Assembly: GCA_963796195.1 (NCBI GenBank)
Contig: CAWCKS010000011.1
Coordinates: 248,001 to 312,000 of the forward strand
DNA: 64,000 bases
Direction of reading: 5' to 3'
Origin: CAWCKS01 sp963796195
GTDB taxonomy: Bacteria; Pseudomonadota; Alphaproteobacteria; Rhizobiales; Xanthobacteraceae
Of the stretch, positions 14,243 through 23,090 are shown piece after piece (position 1 is the stretch's first letter; the number at the start of each line of letters is the position of its first letter). The translations under genes and the position numbers were made by a program. The notes beneath the pieces were generated by a model that saw only the letters and a program-made list of their open reading frames with translations, was not told where the DNA came from and searched no databases.

Positions 14243-16246
14243 ATGATCGCCGCGGCGCTTGCAGCAGTCGCAGCTCTGCTGGCGCTGGCGCCGCTCGCGA
14301 TCCTGTTTGCCACAACCCCGCGCGGCTCGACCATCGTCTACAGCGCGAGCCTTGCCATCACTGCGGCACTGTTCGTCATCGCACTCGTCAGCCTGTTCGA
14401 TCCGGCGCGCGGTACCTCGACGATCACCCTGCCGATCGGCCTGCCCTGGCTCGGCGCACATTTCCGCATCGACGCGCTCAGCGCCTTCTTCCTTGCGGTG
14501 ATCAATCTTGGCGGCGCGGCCGCAAGCCTGTACGCGCTCGGTTACGGGCGTCATGAGGAATCGCCGGGCCGTGTGCTGCCGTTCTATCCGGCCTACCTCG
14601 CCGGCATGAATGTCGTTGTGCTCGCCGACGACGCTTTCTCGTTCCTGGTTGCCTGGGAGTTCATGTCGCTGTCGTCGTGGGCCCTCGTCGTTGCCCATCA
14701 TCGCGAGGCCGAGAACGTCCGCGCCGGCTACGTTTATCTGCTGATGGCCGGCTTTGGCACGCTGTGCCTGCTGCTGGCGTTCGGCGTGCTGGCCGGTGGC
14801 ACCGGCGCCTACGATTTTGCGTCGATCCGCATGCTGCATCCATCCTCGGGGCTCGCAGCACTGGTGTTGATGCTGGTGCTAACAGGCACCGGCTCGAAGG
14901 CTGGCCTCGTGCCGCTGCACGCCTGGCTGCCGCTCGCGCACCCGGCGGCTCCCAGCCACGTCTCGGCGCTGATGAGCGGGGTGATGACCAAGGTCGCAAC
15001 TTACGGCTTCATCCGCATCGTGTTCGATCTGCTCGGCGCGCCGGACTGGTGGTGGAGCCTCGTCGTGCTGGCGATCGCGGGTCCAACCGCGACTATGGGC
15101 GTGCTCTACGCGCTGATGCAACGCGACCTGAAACGCGTGCTGGCCTACTCCACAATCGAGAACATCGGCATCATCTTTGTCGGCCTCGGCTTGGCACTCG
15201 CCTTCAAGGCCGAAGGGCTCAACTGGGCGGCGGCGCTGGCGCTCACTGCCGCGCTATTTCACGTGCTCAACCACTCCTGGTTCAAGAGCCTGTTATTCTT
15301 CGGCGCCGGCGCGGTGCTGAACGCGACCGGTGAGCGCGACATGGAGAAGCTCGGCGGCCTGATTCACGGCATGCCGAAGACATCAGCCGCGATGCTGGTC
15401 GGCTGCGCGGCGATCTCGGCGCTGCCGCCGTTCAACGGCTTTGTTTCGGAGTGGCTCACCTTCCAGGCCATTTTGCTCAGCCCGCAACTTCCGTCATGGG
15501 GGCTGAAGCTGATGATCCCGGCGGTCGGCGGGCTGCTGGCGCTGGCCGCAGCCCTCGCCGCGGCCTGTTTCGTCAAGGCCTTCGGCATCAGCTTTCTCGG
15601 CCGCGCGCGATCGACTGCCGCGACGTCGGCGGAAGAGACCGACCCCATTTCGCTCGCGGCAATGTTCATCCTCGGCGCGCTCTGCCTCGTCGCGGGCACC
15701 CTGCCGGGCCTGTTCATCGATGCGCTGGCGCCGGTTGCCAACGCGATGGTCGGCAACAGCATGCCGCACCAGACCGGGCTCGCCTGGCTCACCATCGTGC
15801 CGATCGCCGAAAGCCGCAGCTCCTATAACGGCCTGCTGGTCTTCATCTTCGTTACGTTGACGGGATCGCTGGCGGCGTTCACGATTCACCGCCTCGCCTC
15901 CGACCGGCTGCGTCGTGGACCGGCCTGGGACTGCGGCTTCCCGGACCCCAATCCCGCGATCCAGTATTCCGCCTCGAGCTTCTCGCAACCGATCCGCCGC
16001 GTGTTCGGCACCGTCGTGTTCGCGGCGCGTGAGATCGGCGAGATGCCGCCGCCCGGCTCCGCCGCGCCGGCACGGCTGACCGTCGTGGTCCACGACCTGA
16101 TCTGGGACGCGCTGTATGCACCGATCGCATTCGGCATCGGCTTCGTTACCCAGCACATCAACATCCTGCAATTTCTCACAATCCGCCGCTATCTCAGCCT
16201 GGTGTTCGTGGCGCTGGTGCTGCTGCTTCTGGTGCTCGCGCTATGA
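14243..16246 (+). CDS. hyfB: Hydrogenase-4-like membrane subunit HyfB (NuoL/MrpA-type antiporter subunit)
   Basis: A 667-residue proton/Na+-translocating membrane subunit with about 16 helices. The Proton_antipo_M domain spans about residues 130-420: AWEFMSLSSWALV with the key Glu, GTGSKAGLVPLHAWLPLAHPAAPSHVSALMSGVMTK, and the second half with LKRVLAYSTIENIGI and FHVLNHSWFKSLLFFGAG. The C-terminal about 180 residues are extra, as in HyfB/HycC. The ATG at 14243 follows GGGAGCGG. Its stop overlaps hyfC by 4 bp. It is one of two antiporter-like subunits in the operon, the other being HyfF. Confidence 0.9.
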   Translation: MIAAALAAVAALLALAPLAILFATTPRGSTIVYSASLAITAALFVIALVSLFDPARGTSTITLPIGLPWLGAHFRIDALSAFFLAVINLGGAAASLYALGYGRHEESPGRVLPFYPAYLAGMNVVVLADDAFSFLVAWEFMSLSSWALVVAHHREAENVRAGYVYLLMAGFGTLCLLLAFGVLAGGTGAYDFASIRMLHPSSGLAALVLMLVLTGTGSKAGLVPLHAWLPLAHPAAPSHVSALMSGVMTKVATYGFIRIVFDLLGAPDWWWSLVVLAIAGPTATMGVLYALMQRDLKRVLAYSTIENIGIIFVGLGLALAFKAEGLNWAAALALTAALFHVLNHSWFKSLLFFGAGAVLNATGERDMEKLGGLIHGMPKTSAAMLVGCAAISALPPFNGFVSEWLTFQAILLSPQLPSWGLKLMIPAVGGLLALAAALAAACFVKAFGISFLGRARSTAATSAEETDPISLAAMFILGALCLVAGTLPGLFIDALAPVANAMVGNSMPHQTGLAWLTIVPIAESRSSYNGLLVFIFVTLTGSLAAFTIHRLASDRLRRGPAWDCGFPDPNPAIQYSASSFSQPIRRVFGTVVFAAREIGEMPPPGSAAPARLTVVVHDLIWDALYAPIAFGIGFVTQHINILQFLTIRRYLSLVFVALVLLLLVLAL

Positions 16247-17199
16247 GGCTGCTCCACGACTTCATCTCGCAGGGTGTGCAGATGCTGCTGGTGCTGACCC
16301 TGGCGCCGCTGCTCACCGGCTTCGTGCGCAAGCTCAAGGCACGCCTGCTGCGCCGGCAGGGGCCGCCGCTGCTGCAGCCCTATCGCGATCTGATCCGCCT
16401 GATGCGCAAGGACGTGGTGCTGGCGCACAACGCGTCCTGGCTGTTCCGCATCATTCCCTACGTCATCTTCGCCGGCACCTGGGTCGCAGCGGCTCTGGTG
16501 CCGACGTTCGGCACCGGGCTGTTGTTCTCGTGGTCGGCCGATTTGATCGCGATCATCGCGCTGCTTGGCAGTGCGCGCTTCTTCCTTGCGCTCGCTGGCA
16601 TGGATGTTGGTACCGCGTTCGGCGGCATCGGCTCCAGCCGCGAGGTGATGATCGCCTCGCTCGCAGAGCCGGCGATGCTGATCACGGTCTTTGCGGTTGC
16701 GATGATTGCGGGCTCGACCCAGCTTTCGACCGTCGCCGAGTTCATGAGCTCGCCGGCCGTCGGCTTGCGTGTCTCGCTCGGGCTCGGCCTGTTCGCGCTG
16801 ATCATGGTGGCCCTTGCCGAGAACGCGCGCATCCCGGTCGACAACCCGGCAACCCATCTCGAACTCACCATGGTGCACGAGGCCATGGTGCTGGAATATT
16901 CGGGCCGCCATCTCGCACTGATCGACCTCTGCTCCGAGCTGAAACTATTGCTCTACATCTCGCTGATCATCTGCCTGTTCTTCCCGTGGGGCGAGGCGCC
17001 GGCCGGTGCCGGAGTGCAAATGCTGGCGATTGGCGTCGTGGCCTACGCGTTCAAGCTCGCCGCCGGCGGCGCGATGCTCGCGCTGTTCGAGACATCGATC
17101 GCCAAGATGCGCGTGTTTCGCGTTCCGGAATTTCTCGGCGCCGCGCTGATGCTCGCGCTGCTCGCCACGCTGTTGCGCTTCGTATCGGGGAGCCTGTGA
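16243..17199 (+). CDS. hyfC: Hydrogenase-4-like membrane subunit HyfC (NuoH-type)
   Basis: A 318-residue membrane protein of the respiratory-chain NADH dehydrogenase subunit 1/HycD/HyfC family with eight or so helices. It shows GPPLLQPYRDLIRLMRKD (residues 40-57), the loop signature ALAENARIPVDNPATHLELTMVHEAMVLEYSGRHLALI (about 188-225), and acidic residues expected in the quinone/proton channel entrance. It links the peripheral HyfG/HyfI module to the antiporter subunits. It overlaps hyfB by 4 bp and is followed 1 bp later by hyfE. Confidence 0.92.
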   Translation: MRLLHDFISQGVQMLLVLTLAPLLTGFVRKLKARLLRRQGPPLLQPYRDLIRLMRKDVVLAHNASWLFRIIPYVIFAGTWVAAALVPTFGTGLLFSWSADLIAIIALLGSARFFLALAGMDVGTAFGGIGSSREVMIASLAEPAMLITVFAVAMIAGSTQLSTVAEFMSSPAVGLRVSLGLGLFALIMVALAENARIPVDNPATHLELTMVHEAMVLEYSGRHLALIDLCSELKLLLYISLIICLFFPWGEAPAGAGVQMLAIGVVAYAFKLAAGGAMLALFETSIAKMRVFRVPEFLGAALMLALLATLLRFVSGSL

Positions 17200-17200
17200 C

Positions 17201-17863
17201 ATGAACGGGCTGGAATTCGACGTCGCCCACCTGCTCGCCGGCTCGCTCGTGCTGGTGAGCTTCATGATGCTCTACCAGGACCGGCTCTACGCCCTGCTCA
17301 ACACCTACGCCACGCATGCGCTGGTGCTGGCGCTGTCGGTCGCCTGGCAGGCGTTCGTGCAGCATGCCCCGCACCTCTACATCACCGCGCTGATCGCACT
17401 CGTATTCAAGGCGATCATCATCCCGGTCGCACTGCACCGGATCATCGTTCGCCTCGGCATCCATCGCCAGATCGAGACCGCGATCGGCTTCGGGCTGACC
17501 ATGCTGGCCGGCATCGGCCTCGTCGCGCTGTCGATGGTGGTGATGCTGCGGGTGACGCCGGGCGCCGATCCGCTGGCGCGCGAAGACCTTGCCTTCGCGC
17601 TATCGGTGGTGCTGCTCGGCCTGCTCGTCATGGTGACGCGACGCAACGCGGTCAGCCAGGTCGTCGGCTTCATGTCGCTGGAGAACGGCCTCGTGCTCGC
17701 GGCAACCGGCGCCAAGGGCATGCCGCTTGTGGTCGAGATTTCGGTCGCATTCTCGGTGCTGATCGCCTTCATCGTGATCGGCATCTTCCTGTTCCGGATC
17801 CGCGAGCGCTTCGACAGCGTCGACCTGCAGGCGCTCGACCGCTTCCGGGGAGAACGCCGATGA
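17201..17863 (+). CDS. hyfE: Hydrogenase-4-like membrane subunit HyfE (NuoK-type)
   Basis: A 220-residue membrane protein with about six to seven helices, related to hydrogenase-4 component E and, through its C-terminal helices, to NuoK. Motifs include FKAIIIPVALHRIIVRL (about residues 68-84), RRNAVSQVVGFMSLENGLVLAA (about 147-168, with the Glu conserved in NuoK-like proteins) and the final GIFLFRIRERFDSVD. The stop overlaps the hyfF start (ATGA), so translation is coupled. Confidence 0.88.
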   Translation: MNGLEFDVAHLLAGSLVLVSFMMLYQDRLYALLNTYATHALVLALSVAWQAFVQHAPHLYITALIALVFKAIIIPVALHRIIVRLGIHRQIETAIGFGLTMLAGIGLVALSMVVMLRVTPGADPLAREDLAFALSVVLLGLLVMVTRRNAVSQVVGFMSLENGLVLAATGAKGMPLVVEISVAFSVLIAFIVIGIFLFRIRERFDSVDLQALDRFRGERR

Positions 17864-19299
17864 CCGTCGACGCCCTTGCAATAATTCTTCTGGTACCGGC
17901 AATTTCCGCCGCGGTCCTCGCCGTATTCCCCGGCTACAAGCTTACAGCGCGCTTGAATGTGCTGGCGGCGTTGCTCACCTTCCTCACCGCATTGTCGCTG
18001 TTCGCGGTTGAGCCGGCGTCCGGCGAGTACCTGCTGGTCGACGACCTCAACAAGGTCTTCATCGTGCTGACGACCTTCGTCGGCTTTACCACCAGCGTGT
18101 TCAGCGCAAGCTACATCCAGCACGAGATCGAAGTCGGCCGGCTGACGCCGGTGTTCGTGCGCTTCTACCACGCGATGTACCAGATCCTGATGTTCGCGAT
18201 GAACCTCGCGCTGGTCGCCAACAACATCGGCTTGATGTGGGTCGCGATCGAGCTTGCGACGCTGACCACCGTGCTGATGGTCGGCATCTACCGCACCCAT
18301 GAAGCACTGGAAGCGGCCTGGAAATACTTCATTCTCGGCAGCGTCGGCATCGCGCTGGCGCTGTTCGGCACTATCCTGGTCTACATGGCGGCGCGGCCGG
18401 TGATCGGCGAAGGCCTCGATGCCATGGTGTGGACAGTGCTGGTCAAGCGCGCCGCGCAGTTCGATCCGGCGCTGCTCAACGTCGCCTTCGTGTTCCTGTT
18501 GCTCGGCTACGGCACCAAGGTGGGGCTCGCGCCGCTGCACGCCTGGCTGCCCGATGCCCACGCCGAAGGCCCGACCCCGATCTCGGCGGTGCTGTCGGGC
18601 CTGCTGCTCAACGTCGCGCTCTACGCACTGCTGCGTTTCAAGCTGCTGTTGGCGGTGAATGCAGCGGCGATCGCGCCGGGCCCGCTGATGGTGATCATGG
18701 GGCTGATCTCGGTGATCTTCGCCGCGCTGATGCTGTACCGCCGGCGTGACATCAAGCGGATGTTCGCCTATTCCTCGATCGAGCACATGGGCATCATCGT
18801 GTTCGCCTTCGGCATGGGGGGGCCGCTCGCGAACTTCGCAGGCCTCCTGCACATGACCATGCACTCGCTGACCAAGTCGGCGATCTTCTTCGCGGTCGGT
18901 CACATCGCCCAGGTCAAGGGCACGCAGAAGATTGCCGACATGGGCGGGCTGACCGTGAGCAATCCGCTGCTCGGCTGGGGCCTCATCCTCGGCGTCGTCG
19001 CGATCGCAGGCTTGCCGCCGCTCGGCATCTTTATGAGCGAGTTCCTGGTCGTGTCCTCGACGTTCGCGCGTGAGCCGTGGCTGACCAGCATCCTCGTGGT
19101 CGGCATCCTGATCGCGCTCGGTGGCCTGTTCCTGCGGCTCAATGTGGTGGTGTTCGGCGAGCCGAAGGGCCCGACCGCGCCGGCGGAAGCCTCCTACGTG
19201 CCGATGTTCACGCATCTCGCGATCGTGCTTGGCGCGGGCATTTACCTGCCCTCGGCGCTGGTCACCGGCTTTCAGAACGTCGCCAAGCTGCTCGGGTGA
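17860..19299 (+). CDS. hyfF: Hydrogenase-4-like membrane subunit HyfF (NuoN/NuoM-type antiporter subunit)
   Basis: A 479-residue antiporter-like subunit with about 14 helices. The Proton_antipo_M core includes LMWVAIELATLTTVLMVGIYR (with the conserved Glu), GYGTKVGLAPLHAWLPDAHAEGPTPISAVLSGLLLNVALYALLR (about residues 214-258), RRDIKRMFAYSSIEHMGIIVFAFG and HSLTKSAIFFAVG. The lysines and glutamates for proton pumping are in place. With HyfB it gives the complex two candidate pumping channels. It lies 5 bp before hyfG. Confidence 0.92.
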   Translation: MTVDALAIILLVPAISAAVLAVFPGYKLTARLNVLAALLTFLTALSLFAVEPASGEYLLVDDLNKVFIVLTTFVGFTTSVFSASYIQHEIEVGRLTPVFVRFYHAMYQILMFAMNLALVANNIGLMWVAIELATLTTVLMVGIYRTHEALEAAWKYFILGSVGIALALFGTILVYMAARPVIGEGLDAMVWTVLVKRAAQFDPALLNVAFVFLLLGYGTKVGLAPLHAWLPDAHAEGPTPISAVLSGLLLNVALYALLRFKLLLAVNAAAIAPGPLMVIMGLISVIFAALMLYRRRDIKRMFAYSSIEHMGIIVFAFGMGGPLANFAGLLHMTMHSLTKSAIFFAVGHIAQVKGTQKIADMGGLTVSNPLLGWGLILGVVAIAGLPPLGIFMSEFLVVSSTFAREPWLTSILVVGILIALGGLFLRLNVVVFGEPKGPTAPAEASYVPMFTHLAIVLGAGIYLPSALVTGFQNVAKLLG

Positions 19300-19304
19300 A
19301 CACC

Positions 19305-20828
19305 ATGGCCCTGCTCGACAGCATTCCCCATCGCCAGAAGGCAGCGGACCAGAGACCCTGGCCACGCGTCATCGTCGGCGACGATGGTTGGCTGGCTGCC
19401 ATCGAATGCCTGACTTCGGGCCGCGCCACGTTGCTCGGACTGTGGGGCGAGCCGGCGGCGGTGCACATGGCGCTGGTCAGCGGCGACTTTGCCGAGATCG
19501 CCGTGGTGAGTCTGCAAAGCGCCGACGGCAAGTTCATCAGCGTTGCCGGCCGCCATCCGCCTGCGCTGCGCCTCGAGCGCACGATTCAGGACCTGTTCGG
19601 GCTGCAGGCGATCGGGGGTGCGGACCAGCGGCCATGGCTCGATCACGGCGAGTGGGGACAAAGCCATCCACTTGGCACGCGCTCCGTGCAGCGCGAGACC
19701 GCGCCATACAGCTTCCTGCCGAGCGAGGGCGAAGCACTACACCAGATCGCGGTCGGGCCGGTGCACGCCGGCATCATCGAGCCCGGCCATTTCCGCTTTA
19801 CGGCGAACGGCGAGCACGTGGTGCGGCTCGAGCAGCAACTCGGCTATGTGCACAAGGGCATCGAGCAACTGATGGCAGGCGCGACGTTGGCGCGCGCCGC
19901 AGAGCTGGCCTGCCGCACCTCCGGCGACAGTGCGGTGGCTTACGCGCTCGCCTTCGCGCGTGCGGCGGAAGCCGCGCTGCAGATCGACGCGCCGCCGCGC
20001 GCGCATTATTTGCGCGGCGTGATGGCGGAGCTCGAACGTCTCGCCAATCATTTTGGCGACATCGGCGCGATCTGCAACGATGCCTCGTTCACCCTGATGC
20101 ACGCGCAGACCAGTATCCTGCGCGAGCGGACCTTGCGCGCCGCCGAGGCCTGCTTCGGTCACCGCTTGATGATGGATTTGATTGTACCCGGTGGACTCAC
20201 GCGCGACATCGCGCCCGATGGCATGGCCCAGCTCCGGGAATTGCTGACCGAGGCGCAAAAAAGATTTCCGCGGCTGGTCGAACTCTACGACAACACCGCC
20301 TCGCTGCAGGATCGCACCGTGACGACGGGTATCGTGAAGGCGGAATATGCGCAGAGCTTCGGTGCCGGCGGCTATGTCGGGCGCGCCTCCGGACGCGCGT
20401 TCGACGCGCGGAAGGCTTTTCCCTACCCGCCCTACGATCAACTCACGTTCCATGTCCCGGTGCTCGACGACGGCGACGTCAACGCACGGGTCTGGATCCG
20501 CATTCGCGAGGTCGAACAAAGCATCCGGCTGATCGCTGAGATGCTCGATCGACTGCCGTCAGGCGAAATCCTGACCGATATCAAACCGGCCGGCCGCGCC
20601 GGCGAGGGCAAATCTTGTGAAGGTCTGGCGCTGACCGAGGCCTTCCGTGGCGATGCGCTGGTCTGGCTCCGCCTCGACGGGGAGGCGCGCATCGTGCGCT
20701 GCCACCTGCGCGATGCATCGTGGTTCCAGTGGCCGCTGCTGGAAGCCGCGATTGACGGCAACATCGTTGCCGACTTCCCGCTCTGCAACAAGTCGTTCAA
20801 CTGCTCGTATTCGGGGCACGATCTCTGA
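19305..20828 (+). CDS. hyfG: HyfG-like large subunit lacking NiFe-site cysteine pairs
   Basis: A 507-residue homologue of hydrogenase-4/formate hydrogenlyase large subunit. An N-terminal NuoC-like domain (about residues 20-125) is fused to a NuoD/HycE-like domain (about 150-507, with YVHKGIEQLM and RTVTTGIV). In NiFe hydrogenases two CxxC pairs hold nickel. Here the first reads C203-R-T-S206 and the last C500-S-Y-S503 at the extreme C-terminus (NKSFNCSYSGHDL). Both pairs have Ser for the second Cys, and no DPCxxC with a cleavable tail is present. It therefore probably does not make H2. It fits the energy-converting hydrogenase-related (Ehr) class. The stop overlaps the hyfI ATG. Confidence 0.88.
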   Translation: MALLDSIPHRQKAADQRPWPRVIVGDDGWLAAIECLTSGRATLLGLWGEPAAVHMALVSGDFAEIAVVSLQSADGKFISVAGRHPPALRLERTIQDLFGLQAIGGADQRPWLDHGEWGQSHPLGTRSVQRETAPYSFLPSEGEALHQIAVGPVHAGIIEPGHFRFTANGEHVVRLEQQLGYVHKGIEQLMAGATLARAAELACRTSGDSAVAYALAFARAAEAALQIDAPPRAHYLRGVMAELERLANHFGDIGAICNDASFTLMHAQTSILRERTLRAAEACFGHRLMMDLIVPGGLTRDIAPDGMAQLRELLTEAQKRFPRLVELYDNTASLQDRTVTTGIVKAEYAQSFGAGGYVGRASGRAFDARKAFPYPPYDQLTFHVPVLDDGDVNARVWIRIREVEQSIRLIAEMLDRLPSGEILTDIKPAGRAGEGKSCEGLALTEAFRGDALVWLRLDGEARIVRCHLRDASWFQWPLLEAAIDGNIVADFPLCNKSFNCSYSGHDL

Positions 20829-21361
20829 TGCGCAGGACGCTGCTCGAGAGCCTGACCCACGGCCCGCTCACCGAAGCGCCGCCGAAGCCGAGCGAGGCCG
20901 CGCTCGCGGAGCTGGCGCAAGCCGTCGACCGCGCCGCCAAGGCCCGGCTCGGGCGCTCGCTGTCGATCCGCGAGGTCGACGCCGGCTCCTGCAACGGCTG
21001 CGAGCTGGAGATTCATGCGCTCAACAACGCGTTCTACGATCTCGAGCGCTTTGGCCTGCGCTTTGTGGCCTCGCCGCGCCATGCCGACGTGCTGATGGTG
21101 ACCGGACCGGTGACGAAGAACATGCGCGAGGCACTGGAGCGCACCTTCAACGCAACGCCTGATCCGAAATGGGTGGTCGCCGTCGGCCGCTGTGCCGCCG
21201 ATGGCGGAGTGTTTGCCGGCAGCTACGCTGTCGCCGGCGGCGTAAAAGACATCATCCCCGTTGACCTGCACATCGCGGGATGCCCGCCGTCGCCGACTGA
21301 ATTGCTGAGCGGGTTGCTGGCGCTGCTGGAAGCGCCGAACGGCAAGGTCAAACCCGGCTGA
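20828..21361 (+). CDS. hyfI: HyfI-like small subunit (NuoB-type, [4Fe-4S])
   Basis: A 177-residue homologue of NuoB/HycG/HyfI. Four cysteines for the proximal [4Fe-4S] cluster are present: C55-N-G-C58 (GSCNGCELEIHALNN), one in VGRCAADGG and one in IAGCPPSP. The residues around HADVLMVTGPVTKNM are typical of the family. The N-terminus is longer than NuoB by about 40 residues. It is the last gene of the operon and should pass electrons between HyfG and an unknown partner. No ferredoxin-type subunit (HyfA/HyfH) follows. Its end overlaps the convergent peptidase gene by 14 bp. Confidence 0.9.
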   Translation: MRRTLLESLTHGPLTEAPPKPSEAALAELAQAVDRAAKARLGRSLSIREVDAGSCNGCELEIHALNNAFYDLERFGLRFVASPRHADVLMVTGPVTKNMREALERTFNATPDPKWVVAVGRCAADGGVFAGSYAVAGGVKDIIPVDLHIAGCPPSPTELLSGLLALLEAPNGKVKPG

Positions 21362-22998
21362 GTGCCGCGAGCAGCCTCGTGCCATCAGGCACGCCAAGAC
21401 CGCTGACGGCGTCAAACCCTCGCTGCGCCCGGTAGCCCTTGCGGCGGCCTGGACCGTTACCACCGGACACGATGTCGCGGAAACCAGCCTTCGCGACGGC
21501 GGACCTATAGAGCAGCGGCGCGAGGAAGCGCCGGCGTTTGCCGGCCGGCAGCTGCGCATTGATGCACGCGATCAGCGCCGCCCACACCGGCGTGCTCGCG
21601 CTGGTGCCGGCACCGGTGTCCGGCTTGCCATTGAGCACGATGTCGAAGAAGGGCGGGCCGGCCAGAGCGGCGACATCAGGCACGACACGGCCGTCGCGGC
21701 CGCGCGCATCGAGAGACACGATCCGAACTTTCTGCCAGGGCGGACGGCGAATGAGCGCGCTCACGCCACCTCCGGTCGAGCCACCGCCGTCGTCGGTGCG
21801 ATGTCCCGGCGCTTCCCACCAGACGACCTCGTCGAGCGCACCGCTGTATCCGGGATTTAACATCGTCCCGCCGACGCTCAAAGCGAACGGACTCGAGGCG
21901 GGAAATTCGACGTGGTAGCGGCCACGGCGCTGGCCGCAGCCGATGCCGTCATCGCCGGCGGATACACAAATGTTTATTCCCATCATCGCAGCGATCTGCA
22001 GCCGGTGACTGACCGACACCATCGCGCCGTCGCTCCAGTCCCGCGATTCCTCGGCGAGGCCGTAGCTGATCGAGACCGTGGTCGGATTCGCCGTGTCCAG
22101 CGCGGTGACTTCGTCGAGAAAATCGATCCAGCCTTTCTGGGTCCAGCTCGCGAAGTAGACGTGAATATCGGCCTTGGGGCAGAGCCCGGCGACGAGCTCG
22201 ACGTCCATCATCGTTTCCGCGGTTTCGACTAAGAGAATGTTCCCCAGCCTTTTCGGCAGTCGCCGGATCGCCGTTCGGTATTGCCGTTCGTTCATCGGCT
22301 TGATGTCGATTGCCTTCGTCTGGATGCGCGATTGCGGCAGATGATGGCGTTTGCAAAACGTTGCGACGTCGCTTGCGATGTAGGCCGGTGGCATCAGCTT
22401 GCCATTGTTCACCGGCGCGCCGAACTCGGCGATGACAATGGTTTGTCCGGCGCCGTCGCCGGGCGGAAAGTTGTAGAGTTTTTGGACATCGGCGGGGGTC
22501 AGGCAGGCGCCGGGCCGGCTCTGCGGACGACGCGCGGCATGTCGAAACGCCATCGGCCGTTGATCGAGCCCTTCAATGCCGGTGATCACCCCCTCGAGCG
22601 CCCGTGGAATTCTTCAACGGCCCCTCGCGGCCGCGAATTAAGCCCTCGCCCCTGAGCTCGTAGATGCCGAGTTTCGGCCGAAAGGCCGCCGTCATCGCCG
22701 CCGCCGTACCGCTCACGCGCAGACTTCGGCCGCCCTGCCTGACATCGTCGATGCGCAGCCGGAACGATTGCAACACCTGTTCCACCTTGCGAATGATGGC
22801 AGGCCGCACGCCGAATTTCCTGTCGATCTCGCGCCGGCTCAAGGAACGCTTCGGCATATTCGCGGGCGACGGCAGCTCCGGGCCCTTCAAGGTGATGGTG
22901 ACGTCGATGCGCGCGCGCGGATCGACATCACCACGGCGAACCGAATCCTGCGGCGGCTTGCGGCGGCTGCCTTTGAGCTCAACGAAGCGTCTTGCCAT
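21348..22998 (-). CDS. S53 family (sedolisin/kumamolisin) peptidase (frameshifted)
   Basis: A pro-enzyme of about 549 residues when joined. The propeptide (pro-kumamolisin domain, about residues 20-115, SRREIDRKFGVRPAIIRKVEQVLQSFRLRIDDV) is separated by an extra base near 22610 from the catalytic domain. That domain carries the Glu/Asp pair in VETAETMMDVELVAGLCPKADI, the catalytic Ser in GAGTSASTPVWAAL, and a C-terminal calcium site (DIVSGGNGPG...GFDAVSGLGVPDG). No obvious Sec signal precedes the propeptide. Family members are acid-active serine-carboxyl proteases, usually secreted. It is convergent with hyfI. ATG 22998 is the only good start. Confidence 0.87.
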
Positions 22999-23090
22999 GC
23001 GCGTCCCCCAAACGCTGCGCGCACCTAGCGCTAGCCAAGCCCCCGCCCGTCCCTGGCAGAGGGCGAGCGGTCGCGTGAGCGTCAAAATGC

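Noticed and set aside
17377..19365. A 662-codon open frame on the minus strand across hyfE/hyfF
   Set aside because: It is antisense to two clear membrane-protein genes, has a composition rich in Arg/His/Gln/Glu and no family pattern. It is a GC-skew shadow.
19305..20828. Functional H2-producing hydrogenase or formate hydrogenlyase
   Set aside because: The nickel-ligand cysteine pairs are incomplete, and no ferredoxin subunit, formate dehydrogenase or maturation gene is nearby.
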